DNA of 64,000 nt from JAXLQL01 sp046331625 (GCA_046331625.1 JAXLQL010000012.1:62001-126000); one strand, 5' to 3'; counted from the stretch's first letter, positions 1 to 8,510 are shown. Numbers and translations: made by a program. Notes: generated by a model from the sequence alone, not told the origin.

Positions 1-2
1 GG

Positions 3-818
3 CTTCAGGGCGGCTATCACTACTCCACCCGCCGCATCCGGAGCCGCCAGGGCGAAAAATTCGATGATGGCACAAGTGACTTTCTGCGCTACGAGCAATC
101 GAACACCCTGCACGCGGGCTCGGCCGGAGTGCGGCTCCAGCCGATCAAGCCACTCACCATTTCGCTCGATGGCGAACTCGGCCGCGCGGACCGTCCTATC
201 TTCACCACCAGTGAGCGCAATTACCACACCGTCGGCGGCCGCGCCCAGTATCGTGCCAAGAACCTGCTGCTATCGGCATCGAGCCGCGCCCAGTACAACA
301 CGAACTCGGCTTCGCTGTTCGTTCACTCGGCGCATACGCGGTCGAATTCGTTCGATGCCTCATACACCGTCTCCCGCGCCGTGTCGTTCGATGCTGGTTA
401 CTCGAAGCAACACGTTGACTCGCTGACGGGTCTCGCCTACTTCGCGCTGGGGAGGCTCAATACGGGCGACCGGTCCGTGTATACGAGTAATCTCCATGCG
501 GTGAACTTGGGTGTTCGCCTGAGTTTCAACAAGCGCGCCGACGTGTATGTTGGCTATAGCAGAGTACAGGATACGGGCGATGGGAGAAGCGCGGCTGCCG
601 CGGCGCAGGTTGCAACGGCAAGCGCGCTGACTGCGTTCCAGATTGCGCAGGTGTTTCCGCTGTCGTACGATTCTCCGCAAGCGCGTGTGTCCGTTCGCCT
701 GCATGACAAGATCCGGTGGAACTTCGGCTACCAGATGTACCGCTACGACGAGAAGTTTTTCGATCCGCGGGACTATCGGGCCAACACCGGTTTCACCAGC
801 TTGACCTGGCAGTTCTAG
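3..818 (+). CDS. Outer-membrane beta-barrel protein, 3' part only
   Basis: The frame is open from the left edge of the window, so the true start lies upstream and only about 271 residues are visible. The sequence alternates polar and hydrophobic residues in short strands rich in Tyr, Ser, Thr and Arg, and ends in SLTWQF, a terminal Phe typical of outer-membrane barrels inserted by the Bam machinery. It is therefore probably an outer-membrane porin or a barrel partner of a surface complex. Repeated strand-turn units such as 'SFDASYTVSRAVSFDAGYS' support a barrel. Substrate cannot be told from this fragment. A small membrane-protein gene follows on the same strand after about 40 bases. Confidence 0.7.
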   Translation, partial: LQGGYHYSTRRIRSRQGEKFDDGTSDFLRYEQSNTLHAGSAGVRLQPIKPLTISLDGELGRADRPIFTTSERNYHTVGGRAQYRAKNLLLSASSRAQYNTNSASLFVHSAHTRSNSFDASYTVSRAVSFDAGYSKQHVDSLTGLAYFALGRLNTGDRSVYTSNLHAVNLGVRLSFNKRADVYVGYSRVQDTGDGRSAAAAAQVATASALTAFQIAQVFPLSYDSPQARVSVRLHDKIRWNFGYQMYRYDEKFFDPRDYRANTGFTSLTWQF

Positions 819-861
819 CTGCGAGATTTCCGGCTCGAGCGGTGGAGAGGGAAACTGACCG

Positions 862-1176
862 ATGAATACGCGCTATTCGGCCGGCAACGTGACTACGGCC
901 GTGTTGTTCGCGCTGGCACTGTGGACGATCATCGTGCGCTTTCGCTCGCGTCCAGACACCAACTGGCCGCTGATGTACTACGCGATCGTGTTCAGCTACA
1001 TGGAAGCCTTTCCAGGTAGAGTTGCGCCGCTCGCGCTGTACGGGGCCATCGTCACGGCTTTGCTCGAGCGCTTCGAGTTCATGTCCGGCTTTTTCCGCTA
1101 CTTCCTCATGACCCTCGAATTGGGTGCGCTCAGCGTGATCACCTATCAGATCATGAAGGCGGTCTCGCTCTACTGA
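862..1176 (+). CDS. Small integral membrane protein, function unknown
   Basis: A 104-residue protein with three likely membrane-spanning stretches at about residues 8-26, 36-68 (perhaps two segments) and 78-100, and almost no soluble part. The ATG at 862 follows a GGAGAGGGAAA purine stretch that can serve as ribosome binding site. I recognise no family. It lies 43 bases after the outer-membrane barrel gene on the same strand, so the two may be cotranscribed. No catalytic motif is visible. Confidence 0.6.
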   Translation: MNTRYSAGNVTTAVLFALALWTIIVRFRSRPDTNWPLMYYAIVFSYMEAFPGRVAPLALYGAIVTALLERFEFMSGFFRYFLMTLELGALSVITYQIMKAVSLY

Positions 1177-1245
1177 CTGGTTCAGTCCTGGGCGGGACTC
1201 TCCAGTGTTTCGACGCCGATTCCGATATCGGCAGTGGCCTTGCCG

Positions 1246-1285
1246 TGTGGGGCAGGCTTCAGCCAGCGCGGGACTTCAGTCCCGC
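1246..1285. repeat. Double-palindrome intergenic repeat, copy 1
   Basis: The copy carries GGCAGGCTTCAGCC followed by GCGGGACTTCAGTCCCGC. The second part is a perfect 8-2-8 palindrome with TC at the centre. The first half is slightly degraded compared with the copy near 16.5 kb. The same element recurs near 5511 and 16485 and, inverted, near 30072, always between genes. Confidence 0.75.
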
Positions 1286-1397
1286 TGCCGGCGCACGCAC
1301 CGGTATTCGGTAGTGCTCACCGGAACCGCTCGCTGCGAGTTGCACCTTGCTCAGCATGCCGAACACAGCCAGCACAACGGCGCGGACATCGGCTGGT

Positions 1398-1772
1398 TCA
1401 CGGCTCCACCGGCATCCCCGCTTCCTGCCACGCCCGCCACCCGCCGTCGAGCGACAGCACGTTCATATAACCCATCTTCCCCAACATGTCCGCTGCCAGC
1501 GCCGACCGGTATCCTCCGCCGCAGTAAAGCACCAGGCGCGCCGCTTTGTCGGGCACCTGGGTTTCGATATCGCGCTCGATGATTCCTTTGCCGATATGCT
1601 TGGCCCCGGCGGCATGGCCTGCTTGCCACTCGTTGTCCTCGCGCACGTCCACCAGCAAGTGCTCTTCGCCGCGCCCGAGTATCTCGCGATACGCAGCCAT
1701 GTCGATCTGGCGCACTCTCGTCTTGGCATCGTTCACCACCGCGAGAAAACCCGCGCTATGTTGCATCGCCAT
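1398..1772 (-). CDS. Rhodanese-like sulfurtransferase domain protein
   Basis: A single-domain rhodanese of about 124 residues. The active-site loop is YCGGGYRSA, with the catalytic Cys that would carry a persulfide, and the upstream VDVRE segment is the usual rhodanese strand. Such proteins move sulfur or reduce thiols; the physiological acceptor is not shown. The ATG at 1772 overlaps the TGA of murA by one base (TGATG), so translation is probably coupled to murA; a GTG at 1775 is an alternative start. Downstream on the same strand is intergenic DNA with a palindromic repeat. Confidence 0.85.
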   Translation of the reverse strand: MAMQHSAGFLAVVNDAKTRVRQIDMAAYREILGRGEEHLLVDVREDNEWQAGHAAGAKHIGKGIIERDIETQVPDKAARLVLYCGGGYRSALAADMLGKMGYMNVLSLDGGWRAWQEAGMPVEP

Positions 1773-3055
1773 CACGCCTCCTTGTCTTCGGCCTTGCCGC
1801 TCACACGCCGGATGCGCGCTCCCAGCCCGGCGAGCTTCGATTCGATCTTCTCGTATCCCCGGTCAATGTGATAGACACGGTCAATGACGGTCTCCCCACC
1901 GGCTACCAACGCGGCCACCACCAGCGATGCCGATGCACGCAGATCCGACGCGATCACCGACGCGCCGCTGAGCGGTCTCGGACCAGCCACGATCGCCTGC
2001 CGTCCCTCGATCCGGATGTTCGCGCCCATGCGAGCCAGTTCGAGAGCATGCATGAAGCGATTCTCGAAGATGGTCTCGGTGATGAACGAGATGCCTTCGG
2101 CCTGCGTCATCAACGCCATGAACTGCGCCTGCAGATCCGTTGCGAAACCGGGATGCTCTTCCGTCGTGATGTCCACCGAGCGGAGATGATTCGCCCCGCG
2201 GACGCGTAGCCGGCCTGCGCCTTCTTCCGTGATGCTGACTCCGGCTTGACGGCACTTCGCGATAAATGCCGTCAGGTGTGCGGCCTCGGCGCCCGTCAGC
2301 GTCACGTCGCCGCCGGTGATCGCCGCTGCCGTCAGAAACGTGCCGGCTTCAATGCGGTCCGGGATGATGGCATGTTCGGCTCCGCCGAGCTTCGCTACGC
2401 CTCGCACGCGGATCTTCGAGGTTCCCGCGCCTTCGATATCGGCGCCCATTTTGATGAGCAGTTCGCACAGGTCCACTACTTCGGGCTCGCGCGCGGCGTT
2501 TTCGAGAACGGTCTCACCTTTGGCCAGAACGGCGGCCATGATCAGGTCTTCCGTACCGGTGACCGTGATGCGTTCGAACACCACATGCGACCCGCGCAAG
2601 CCGCCATCGGCCTTCGCTTCGATGTAGCCGTGCGATTGCTCCACGCGCGCACCCAACTGCTCGAGTCCGGCTACGTGGAGATTGATCGGCCGCGCGCCGA
2701 TCGCGCATCCGCCAGGCAGCGATACGCGCGCTCGCCCCGTTCGCCCGGCCAGCGGACCGAGCACCAGACTCGACGCGCGCATGGTCTTCACGATGTCGTA
2801 GGGCGCTTCCGGATGCACGATTTCGGGCGTGCAGATACGTAAGGTCCCGCCGCCGAGATCCTCGATGTTCGCGCCGTTGTAGGCCAGCAGCTTGCGCATC
2901 GTGAGCAGGTCGCGCACGTCGGGGATGCGGTGCAGCGTTACCGGTTCCTCGGTCAACAGACACGCGGCCAGCACGGGTAGGGCCGAATTCTTCGCTCCGC
3001 TCACGGCCACTTCACCAGTCAGCTTCACTCCGCCTTCGATTACGAACTTGTCCAT
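1772..3055 (-). CDS. murA: UDP-N-acetylglucosamine 1-carboxyvinyltransferase
   Basis: MurA transfers enolpyruvate from PEP to UDP-GlcNAc, the first committed step of peptidoglycan synthesis in the cytoplasm. The 427-residue product has the family's usual length, the substrate-binding Lys22 in VSGAKNSALP and the PEP-reactive Cys117 in LPGGCAIGARPINLH. I chose ATG 3055 because GGAGAG sits six bases upstream and residue 1 onward (MDKFVIEGG) matches the family; an in-frame GTG 18 bases earlier would add six non-family residues. It lies downstream of murQ, but a 685-base stretch of degenerate repeats of the murQ/murA junction separates them. The rhodanese gene overlaps its stop codon. Confidence 0.96.
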   Translation of the reverse strand: MDKFVIEGGVKLTGEVAVSGAKNSALPVLAACLLTEEPVTLHRIPDVRDLLTMRKLLAYNGANIEDLGGGTLRICTPEIVHPEAPYDIVKTMRASSLVLGPLAGRTGRARVSLPGGCAIGARPINLHVAGLEQLGARVEQSHGYIEAKADGGLRGSHVVFERITVTGTEDLIMAAVLAKGETVLENAAREPEVVDLCELLIKMGADIEGAGTSKIRVRGVAKLGGAEHAIIPDRIEAGTFLTAAAITGGDVTLTGAEAAHLTAFIAKCRQAGVSITEEGAGRLRVRGANHLRSVDITTEEHPGFATDLQAQFMALMTQAEGISFITETIFENRFMHALELARMGANIRIEGRQAIVAGPRPLSGASVIASDLRASASLVVAALVAGGETVIDRVYHIDRGYEKIESKLAGLGARIRRVSGKAEDKEA

Positions 3056-3079
3056 TGCTCTCCTATTGCCCACTCTTCA

Positions 3080-3739
3080 ACCCCGGCGGGGCACGCGATT
3101 TCCAACCTCCGCGCGTAGCCACTCCGCTTCTCCGCGATCCACAGACCCTTCTCGAAATATGACGTCACCCGCGGACTCTGAGCGCCGTTTGTCATCGCTG
3201 AGTTCCTCCGCCATTCGTGAGCTGGAGCACCCACATGCACGCTCCTGCCGTGACGAACTCCTCCTCCCGCTCGGTGCGACTTCCACTCTGTCGCCGATTG
3301 CGAACCTATCGATGACTCTCCCGCCGGGACGGCCACGCGAGTTCCAACCTCCGCAAGTAGCCGCTCCGCTTCTCCGCGATCCACAAACCCTTCGCGAAAT
3401 ACGACGTCACCCGCGGACTCTGAGCGCCGTCTGCGATCGCTGAGTTCCTCCGCCATTCGCGAGCCTGAGCGCCCACATGCACGCTCCTGCCGTGACGAAC
3501 TCCTCCTGCCGCTCGGTGCGACTTCCACTCTGCCGCCGATAGCGAACCTATCCATGCCTCTTTTATGCCCGCTCTCCCGCCGTGACGGCCACACCAGTTC
3601 CAGCAGCCGCGGGCAGACGCTCCGCCGTCTGCGATCGCTGGGCTCCTCCGGTATCCGCGATCCGGCGCACACGTACGCAGGCTCCTGTCGTGCCGAGTTC
3701 CCCGCTCCGCCTTCGACCGCCAGCTTGACCATTACGCTC
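3080..3739 (-). repeat. Three degenerate tandem copies of the murQ-3'/murA-5' junction
   Basis: This gap between murQ and murA is not a gene. Read on the minus strand, it repeats a unit holding a degraded murQ 3' end (GAAGCGGAGCGGCTACTTGC against the real GAGGCAGAGCGCTTGCTGG), an ATG-like start and a degraded murA 5' end. The anchor CACGCGA recurs on the plus strand at 3092, 3334, about 3590 (degraded) and 3767 (inside murQ), giving steps of 242, 256 and 177 bases. Murine-like starts appear at 3734 (MVKLAVEGG) and 3555 (MDRFAIGG). Most of the stretch reads through in one 255-codon frame, but its composition is Arg/Ser/Glu-rich nonsense. Confidence 0.75.
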
Positions 3740-4636
3740 CTATCCCCGGTCTCCCACGGCTGCGGACACGCGATTTCCGGCCGCCTCCAGCAAGCGCTCT
3801 GCCTCATCGCGACCCACTCCGCGGCGTGCCATCACGATCGCCGTTCGCACGCTCCGCCCGGAAGCTTCGAGCAACTCCGCCGCGCAATCCGCATCCACGC
3901 CCGCTGCCTCCGCAATGATACGGCGTGCCCGGTCGCGGAGCTTGTCGTTGGTCGGCTGCACGTTCACCATCAGGTTTCCGTACACGTAACCGAGCCGGAT
4001 CATCACCGTCGTCGAGATCGTATTGAGCACGAGCTTCGTCGCTGTGCCTGCCTTCATCCGCGTGGAGCCCGTGACAATCTCCGCGCCCGGCAGCGGCGTG
4101 ATCGCGATCCGCGCAGAGCGCGCGAGCGCCGAATCCGGTGTGCAACTGATGCCCACCGTCAAGGCGCCGATCCGATTGGCTTCCTCGATCGCGCCGAGCA
4201 CGTAAGGCGTACGTCCGCTCGCGGCGATCCCCACCAATGCGTCACTGCCTGTGAATCCGTGTGCCAGGAGGTCGCCTACGCCGGATGCCGGATCATCCTC
4301 GCTCGCCTCGGTTGCGCGAGCCAACGCACGCTCGCCACCCGCGATCACGCCCTGCACCAACCCATCGGGAACGTTGAACGTCGGGCGGCACTCCGCGGCG
4401 TCGAGCACGCCCAAGCGGCCGCTGGTCCCCGCGCCGATGTAGAACAGCCGCCCACCGGCTTGCATGCGCTCCACGATTTGGTCCACCGCGTCGGCGATTC
4501 GCGCGAGTTCCGGCGTCACCGACTCGGCCACCTTGCGATCCTCATCGTTGATGATACGGACGATCTCCGCGGTGGGCCGCGCGTCGATCCCTTCCGAAGC
4601 CGGATTGCGCTGCTCGGTCAGCAGCCGCTCGAGCAT
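3740..4636 (-). CDS. murQ: N-acetylmuramic acid 6-phosphate etherase
   Basis: MurQ cleaves the lactyl ether of MurNAc-6-phosphate to give GlcNAc-6-phosphate and D-lactate, a cytoplasmic step in cell-wall recycling. The 298-residue protein has the full family length, with a SIS sugar-phosphate fold and the hallmark GAGTSGRLGVLDAAECRPTF segment near residue 67, plus ASGRTPYV and GSTRMKAGTATK further on. The ATG at 4636 overlaps the TGA of the upstream sugar isomerase gene; a TTG one codon earlier is possible. The neighbouring isomerase and downstream murA suggest a cell-wall sugar group. Its 3' end has been copied into the gap downstream. Confidence 0.96.
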   Translation of the reverse strand: MLERLLTEQRNPASEGIDARPTAEIVRIINDEDRKVAESVTPELARIADAVDQIVERMQAGGRLFYIGAGTSGRLGVLDAAECRPTFNVPDGLVQGVIAGGERALARATEASEDDPASGVGDLLAHGFTGSDALVGIAASGRTPYVLGAIEEANRIGALTVGISCTPDSALARSARIAITPLPGAEIVTGSTRMKAGTATKLVLNTISTTVMIRLGYVYGNLMVNVQPTNDKLRDRARRIIAEAAGVDADCAAELLEASGRSVRTAIVMARRGVGRDEAERLLEAAGNRVSAAVGDRG

Positions 4637-5469
4637 CAAGCCACGCCCGCCTTCTTCATCACTGCCAGCGTCGTGTCGAGTCCGAGCTTGGCTCCCGCCT
4701 CGGGCGGCATGTCTTTGAGCCCGCGCCCGAACACCTCCGGACTGACGCCGTCTCGATAACCGGCTTTGACGAGGGCGCGCAAAAACCCGGCGAGGTCGAT
4801 GACGCCTTCGCCCGGCATCAACCGCTCGTTATCCAAGATCTTCTCGGGCGCGATGTTCGGGGCATCCGCCAACTGCACGTGTACGATGCGATCCTTGCCC
4901 GCCGCGAGAATGTCGGCCGTGCTCGACCCGGCGTGATGCCAATGCCACGAGTCGAGCAGCAGCCCCACGTTGTCGCCGATCTCTTTCGCGAAGGCGAGCA
5001 TCTCATCGGTGCGGTAGATGAACTCGTGCGGATAACGCTTGCGCAGATGCACCGGACTGACGTTTTCGAGCCCGAGCCGCACCTTCGATCGTGCCAGCAC
5101 CTTCGCGACCGCCTGGAAACGCTTCAGATACACGGCGCGTTGCTCGGCCTTAGGCAACTCGCTCGAAGGCAGGATCCACGTGGTCATCCGCGGACATCCG
5201 ATGGCGGAAGCGAACTGCGCCGCGGCCTCGAGCTTCTCGAAATCTGTTTGAAACGTATTTTCGTCTTTGCGGAACTCCACCGGCAGCGACACTACCGCCG
5301 GCTTCAGCTTCAGCCGTTTCAGCAAGGCTCGCGACGGTTCCAGACCGAGTTCCATTGCCTTGGGTAGGTTGACGTCGACCCCGGGAAATCCTACCTTGGC
5401 GGCGAGTTCGGCGAATTCCGGCCACGGCGTCCGGCCCGCCACTAGCGTTCCGTTGAGCGCTATATACAT
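4636..5469 (-). CDS. Sugar phosphate isomerase/epimerase family TIM barrel
   Basis: A 277-residue protein of the xylose isomerase-like/AP endonuclease 2 superfamily. Metal-ligand segments are visible: LGLENV (Glu), LLDSWHWHHAG (Asp and His), VHVQLADAP (His) and a late Glu in GVSPEVFG. These proteins isomerise or epimerise sugars in the cytoplasm; the substrate is not shown. There is no signal peptide. The stop codon overlaps the murQ start, so the two are probably translated together, which hints at a substrate derived from amino sugars or cell-wall turnover, but that is inference. No clear ribosome binding site precedes the ATG. Confidence 0.85.
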   Translation of the reverse strand: MYIALNGTLVAGRTPWPEFAELAAKVGFPGVDVNLPKAMELGLEPSRALLKRLKLKPAVVSLPVEFRKDENTFQTDFEKLEAAAQFASAIGCPRMTTWILPSSELPKAEQRAVYLKRFQAVAKVLARSKVRLGLENVSPVHLRKRYPHEFIYRTDEMLAFAKEIGDNVGLLLDSWHWHHAGSSTADILAAGKDRIVHVQLADAPNIAPEKILDNERLMPGEGVIDLAGFLRALVKAGYRDGVSPEVFGRGLKDMPPEAGAKLGLDTTLAVMKKAGVA

Positions 5470-5510
5470 AGGGCTGAAATGCCCAGTATGGCACGGGATC
5501 TCGGCTCCGA

Positions 5511-5550
5511 GTGTGGGCAGGCTTTCGCCTGCGCGGGACTTCAGTCCCGC
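5511..5550. repeat. Double-palindrome intergenic repeat, copy 2
   Basis: GCAGGCTTTCGCCTGC (6-4-6 hairpin) is followed directly by GCGGGACTTCAGTCCCGC (8-2-8 palindrome). A further partial copy, CTTCAGTCCCGCC, lies at about 5609-5621. The element sits between the divergently placed promoter side of the isomerase gene and the 3' end of the amidohydrolase gene. Confidence 0.75.
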
Positions 5551-5622
5551 TGCAGATTCCCGCGCGGTCCTCGGGCCCTTACCGGTTTCGGGCGTTTCGG
5601 ATCGGCGCTTCAGTCCCGCCGC

Positions 5623-7071
5623 TCACCTCGCAGCCTGGCGCTGCGATGCCGCCACCCGGTCAGCCACGATCCGCAACATCGCGTCCAACTTCGAGCGCGA
5701 AAACTCCTGCCCGCCCAAAAACAAAGACTCGATCTCGCGGGTCGACGAAATGTGGTTCAGCGGGTTTGATCGAAGCAGCAGCAGGTCGGCTCGCTTGCCT
5801 TTTTCGACCGAGCCCTCCGTCGCTTCTTCGCCCCGCCAGCGCGCCGGATTGATGGTCGCTGTGCGCAGAGCCTCCGCCGGTGTCAGTCCCATTTTCACGA
5901 GCGCTTCGAGTTCCTCGTGCATCGACCATCCCGGCATGACGTAGTTGTTCGAGACGCCGCAATCGGTCCCCGCCAGCAGCGGAACACCGGCCTTGTGCGC
6001 TTGGAGCGTCCGTTCGAGACTCTCCTTCACTGACCGCTTCAACGTTTCGAGCACCGCCGCCGAAGGCACTTGCCGCCGGCCAGCCTTGGTATCCCAGCTC
6101 TGCCAGATCGGCGGGAAGAAGTAGCGCTTGCGCGGATCATTGCTGAAATCGCGCTCGGCGATTTCGTAGCGCACGCGCTGCTGGACGACGACGGTCGGCG
6201 TCACCCAAAACGGCCGCTTGGCGAGCAGCGGATACACGCGCTCGGCCTCCTTCGGATCGTGCAGGAACATCCGCCGCTTGCTAATCTCCGAGGTGTCCAT
6301 CTTGAGCTCGCGCTTGGCGCGTACCTTCATTTCGGACGCGAGTTGATCGTGCGCGGCCTGCGTCGGCGTCTCGAGCGTGGAGTGCTCCATACCGTCGAGA
6401 CCGAGTTCGAATGCCGTTTGCAGCGAGATGTTCGGCGGCAGGTGCCCAGTCACCTTGAGGCCCACCTTGTGCGCCTCGTCGAACACTGCCTTGAACACCG
6501 CGGGTTCCACCTCGTTGAAGTAGACCTTGATGAAGTCGGCATTCACGCGCTTCATCTGCTGAACCGCCTGCCGTGCTTCTTCCACCGACGTCACCGCGAT
6601 CGAGCCCGGCCAAGCGGGTGACTCCACATCGAGCTTGCGCCCCGGCGTCAGAATCCGCGGCCCCGTCAGCTTGCCCGCCTTGATGCGATCGCGCCAATCG
6701 AACACGTGGTCGCTGAGGTCGCCGCCCATCTCCCGCACGCCGACAATGCCGTGAATGAGGAACAGGTCGAGCATGGCCGCGTTCTCATCCGCGAGCACCT
6801 TGTCGCGATCCACGGGGTTACTGCGAAAATGCACATGCATATCCCACAGCCCCGGCATCAGATAGAACCCGCGGCCGTCGATCGTGCGTGCACCCGCGGG
6901 GGCCGCCGCGTTGCCTACGCCAGTGATGCGCCCGCCGCTCATCGCCACCGTTTGACCGGCAACCACCCTGCCCGCGATCACGTCGATCACGTTCACGCCG
7001 GTAATGACCACCGGCTCCGGCTGCGCGAATGCGGCCGATACGGCCATCCAAGCGAGAATCACACGACCCAT
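5623..7071 (-). CDS. Secreted metal-dependent amidohydrolase
   Basis: A 482-residue amidohydrolase-superfamily enzyme (imidazolonepropionase-like group). The metal ligands are in order: DMHVHF (HxH) after the N-terminal beta-sandwich, the Lys in KVYFNEV, His in TGHLPPN, His in GMEHSTLE, and Asp in AGTDCG. The start ATG 7071 gives a signal peptide (MGRVILAWMAVSAAFAQ) with a cleavage site after AFA-Q, so it acts outside the cytoplasm. Upstream in-frame codons to 7110 would spoil the signal. Likely hydrolyses a cyclic amide or peptide-like bond; substrate unknown. The gene at 7100 starts divergently only 28 bases away. Confidence 0.88.
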   Translation of the reverse strand: MGRVILAWMAVSAAFAQPEPVVITGVNVIDVIAGRVVAGQTVAMSGGRITGVGNAAAPAGARTIDGRGFYLMPGLWDMHVHFRSNPVDRDKVLADENAAMLDLFLIHGIVGVREMGGDLSDHVFDWRDRIKAGKLTGPRILTPGRKLDVESPAWPGSIAVTSVEEARQAVQQMKRVNADFIKVYFNEVEPAVFKAVFDEAHKVGLKVTGHLPPNISLQTAFELGLDGMEHSTLETPTQAAHDQLASEMKVRAKRELKMDTSEISKRRMFLHDPKEAERVYPLLAKRPFWVTPTVVVQQRVRYEIAERDFSNDPRKRYFFPPIWQSWDTKAGRRQVPSAAVLETLKRSVKESLERTLQAHKAGVPLLAGTDCGVSNNYVMPGWSMHEELEALVKMGLTPAEALRTATINPARWRGEEATEGSVEKGKRADLLLLRSNPLNHISSTREIESLFLGGQEFSRSKLDAMLRIVADRVAASQRQAAR

Positions 7072-7099
7072 GGGAGTTATGGTACAAGATGGCAGAACG

Positions 7100-7609
7100 A
7101 TGAGCAGCATCCGAGTCGATCACCACAACCTCTACTATTCCGACGGGGAGCACAGTCTCAGGCTCAGCGTCGAGTGGTCCTTCGCGGCCAAGACCGCGGA
7201 CCACCCGCTCGACTTCGAAATCCAAGCGGGAGGCCTCAACGCCTGGACCGATCCGCCCGGGAAGCCGATCGATCCGGCCAGACGCGAACAACTACTCGAC
7301 GAATTGGCTGCGCACTACTCCCAAGCCCCAGCCGCCGACATCATCGGAGACCGGGGCGAACTTCTGCGTGGCGTCTCAGCGTATCGTTTCTACTACGACA
7401 TCTATCCGAAGCCGTCGCGCTACTACGAAATCGGCAAGTATCTCGCGATCCCCGCAACGGGTCCGCGCTCGAAGGCCGGTCTCGTGCTCGATTTCTCCGG
7501 CATCACTCGCTGGACAGCACCTGATCTTCGGATCGAGCCCGCTCATCTCGCGTTGATCGCCAAGCGAGTCACTCAGAAAGGATTCATTTCGGTCGCCGGG
7601 TTCGCCTGA
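7100..7609 (+). CDS. Hypothetical protein with an internal repeat, perhaps Imm74-like
   Basis: A 169-residue soluble protein with no signal peptide. Two segments resemble each other: GLNAWTDPPGKPIDPARRE near residue 47 and SGITRWTAPDLRIEPAHLA near residue 137, each a strand, Trp-x-x-Pro turn and helix. This pattern recalls my memory of Imm74-type immunity proteins, but I hold that only weakly. The ATG at 7100 was chosen because the longer reading from 7004 would run through the divergent amidohydrolase gene. It faces tail-to-tail with the gene at 7625-8317, 15 bases apart. Confidence 0.5.
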   Translation: MSSIRVDHHNLYYSDGEHSLRLSVEWSFAAKTADHPLDFEIQAGGLNAWTDPPGKPIDPARREQLLDELAAHYSQAPAADIIGDRGELLRGVSAYRFYYDIYPKPSRYYEIGKYLAIPATGPRSKAGLVLDFSGITRWTAPDLRIEPAHLALIAKRVTQKGFISVAGFA

Positions 7610-7624
7610 CCTGGGAACCCAGAT

Positions 7625-8317
7625 TCACAGCCACTGCACTCGATCTGCTTCGGTCGCCGGCCGGTCGCCTCCGTTTGGGTCGTCAACCCAGATCTTGCCC
7701 TGATTGAAGTGCGCCGAGATCTCGTATTTGTACGACATCACACGAAGATATTGGTAGTTCATCTTCTTCAATTCCTGCATGAGCGCGGCCCCGAATGGCA
7801 GCAGCCAAGTGGCGTTCCAGTTCGAGTAGTCTTGCACGTAGCGCTGCACGCGCTTCTCCCCCTGATCGATCGTTTGGGGGGCGAGTGAAGGGGCGGACTT
7901 CTCCAGATCCTTGAACTGCTTCTCGATGAGTTTCTTCTTGGCTTCGTTTTGCTCGGCTTTGTACTGCTTGCGTAACTCCTCCAGTTGATCGGCGATTTCC
8001 TGCGTATTCACCGAAGAACCCGCTTCGCAGATGAGCAGTTCGAGTACGCGATGGTCGTGCTGGAGTTCGTCCTTTTCGAGCTGCTGCGCGAGTTCGGCCG
8101 GCGTCCACCGTCGCGGATCGCCTTTCTTGACCACGATCGCGAGTTCCGCGGTGCCGTGCGCCATGATCGATATCGGCGTTGCCGCGCGCACCTGACCCAG
8201 TCCTTTGCTTCCTCCTTTGACGACCTCATTGTCGTAGTTCGGGTTCCCGAACAGCCGCGTTGCCCAATTCGCGGTTTCCTCGTCCTTGTCGTTCATCAAA
8301 TAGATCTTGTTCGCCAT
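7625..8317 (-). CDS. Possible caspase-like (clan CD/C80-type) cysteine peptidase domain protein
   Basis: A 230-residue protein with no signal peptide. After a strand, SIMAHGTAE resembles the catalytic His-Gly of clan CD peptidases, and about 50 residues later LLICEAGSS resembles the Cys at the end of the next core strand; the intervening RWTPAELAQQL matches the spacing seen in MARTX-type cysteine protease domains. A charged coiled-coil-like stretch (about residues 115-150, rich in Lys/Glu) and a conserved-looking C-terminal strand pair follow. ATG 8317 has GGAG eight bases upstream. Function is inferred from motif layout alone; it could be a non-catalytic relative. Confidence 0.45.
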   Translation of the reverse strand: MANKIYLMNDKDEETANWATRLFGNPNYDNEVVKGGSKGLGQVRAATPISIMAHGTAELAIVVKKGDPRRWTPAELAQQLEKDELQHDHRVLELLICEAGSSVNTQEIADQLEELRKQYKAEQNEAKKKLIEKQFKDLEKSAPSLAPQTIDQGEKRVQRYVQDYSNWNATWLLPFGAALMQELKKMNYQYLRVMSYKYEISAHFNQGKIWVDDPNGGDRPATEADRVQWL

Positions 8318-8470
8318 TTGTCTGCGCTCCTCCCTTGCCCCATGTTCGGGGGGCTGTCCATCTATTGTTCTAAGCAATGATTGGAAATACTAAGATGAAT
8401 GTCTTAGAATTTCGCACCTCATCGCGTGCGGTGTCGTTCTCGTTCGCGACAAAGCACACATCGGCGGCTC

Positions 8471-8495
8471 AGCGCCAAGGCGCTACGGATTTTTT
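8471..8495 (+). terminator. Perfect hairpin followed by a T-run
   Basis: AGCGCC-AA-GGCGCT is a perfect stem, followed by ACGGATTTTTT. This has the form of a rho-independent terminator on the plus strand, yet no plus-strand gene ends here. It lies just downstream of sdhB (minus strand), for which the T-run is on the wrong side. Confidence 0.4.
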
Positions 8496-8510
8496 CAGGC
8501 TGGAGGAGGG

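Noticed and set aside
3040..3807. 255-codon minus-strand open frame between murQ and murA
   Set aside because: It is made of degenerate repeats of the murQ/murA junction, overlaps both real genes and has Arg/Ser/Glu-rich composition without fold-like pattern.
3554..4759. 401-codon plus-strand frame antisense to murQ
   Set aside because: His/Arg-rich shadow of murQ and the repeats; no start context or family features.
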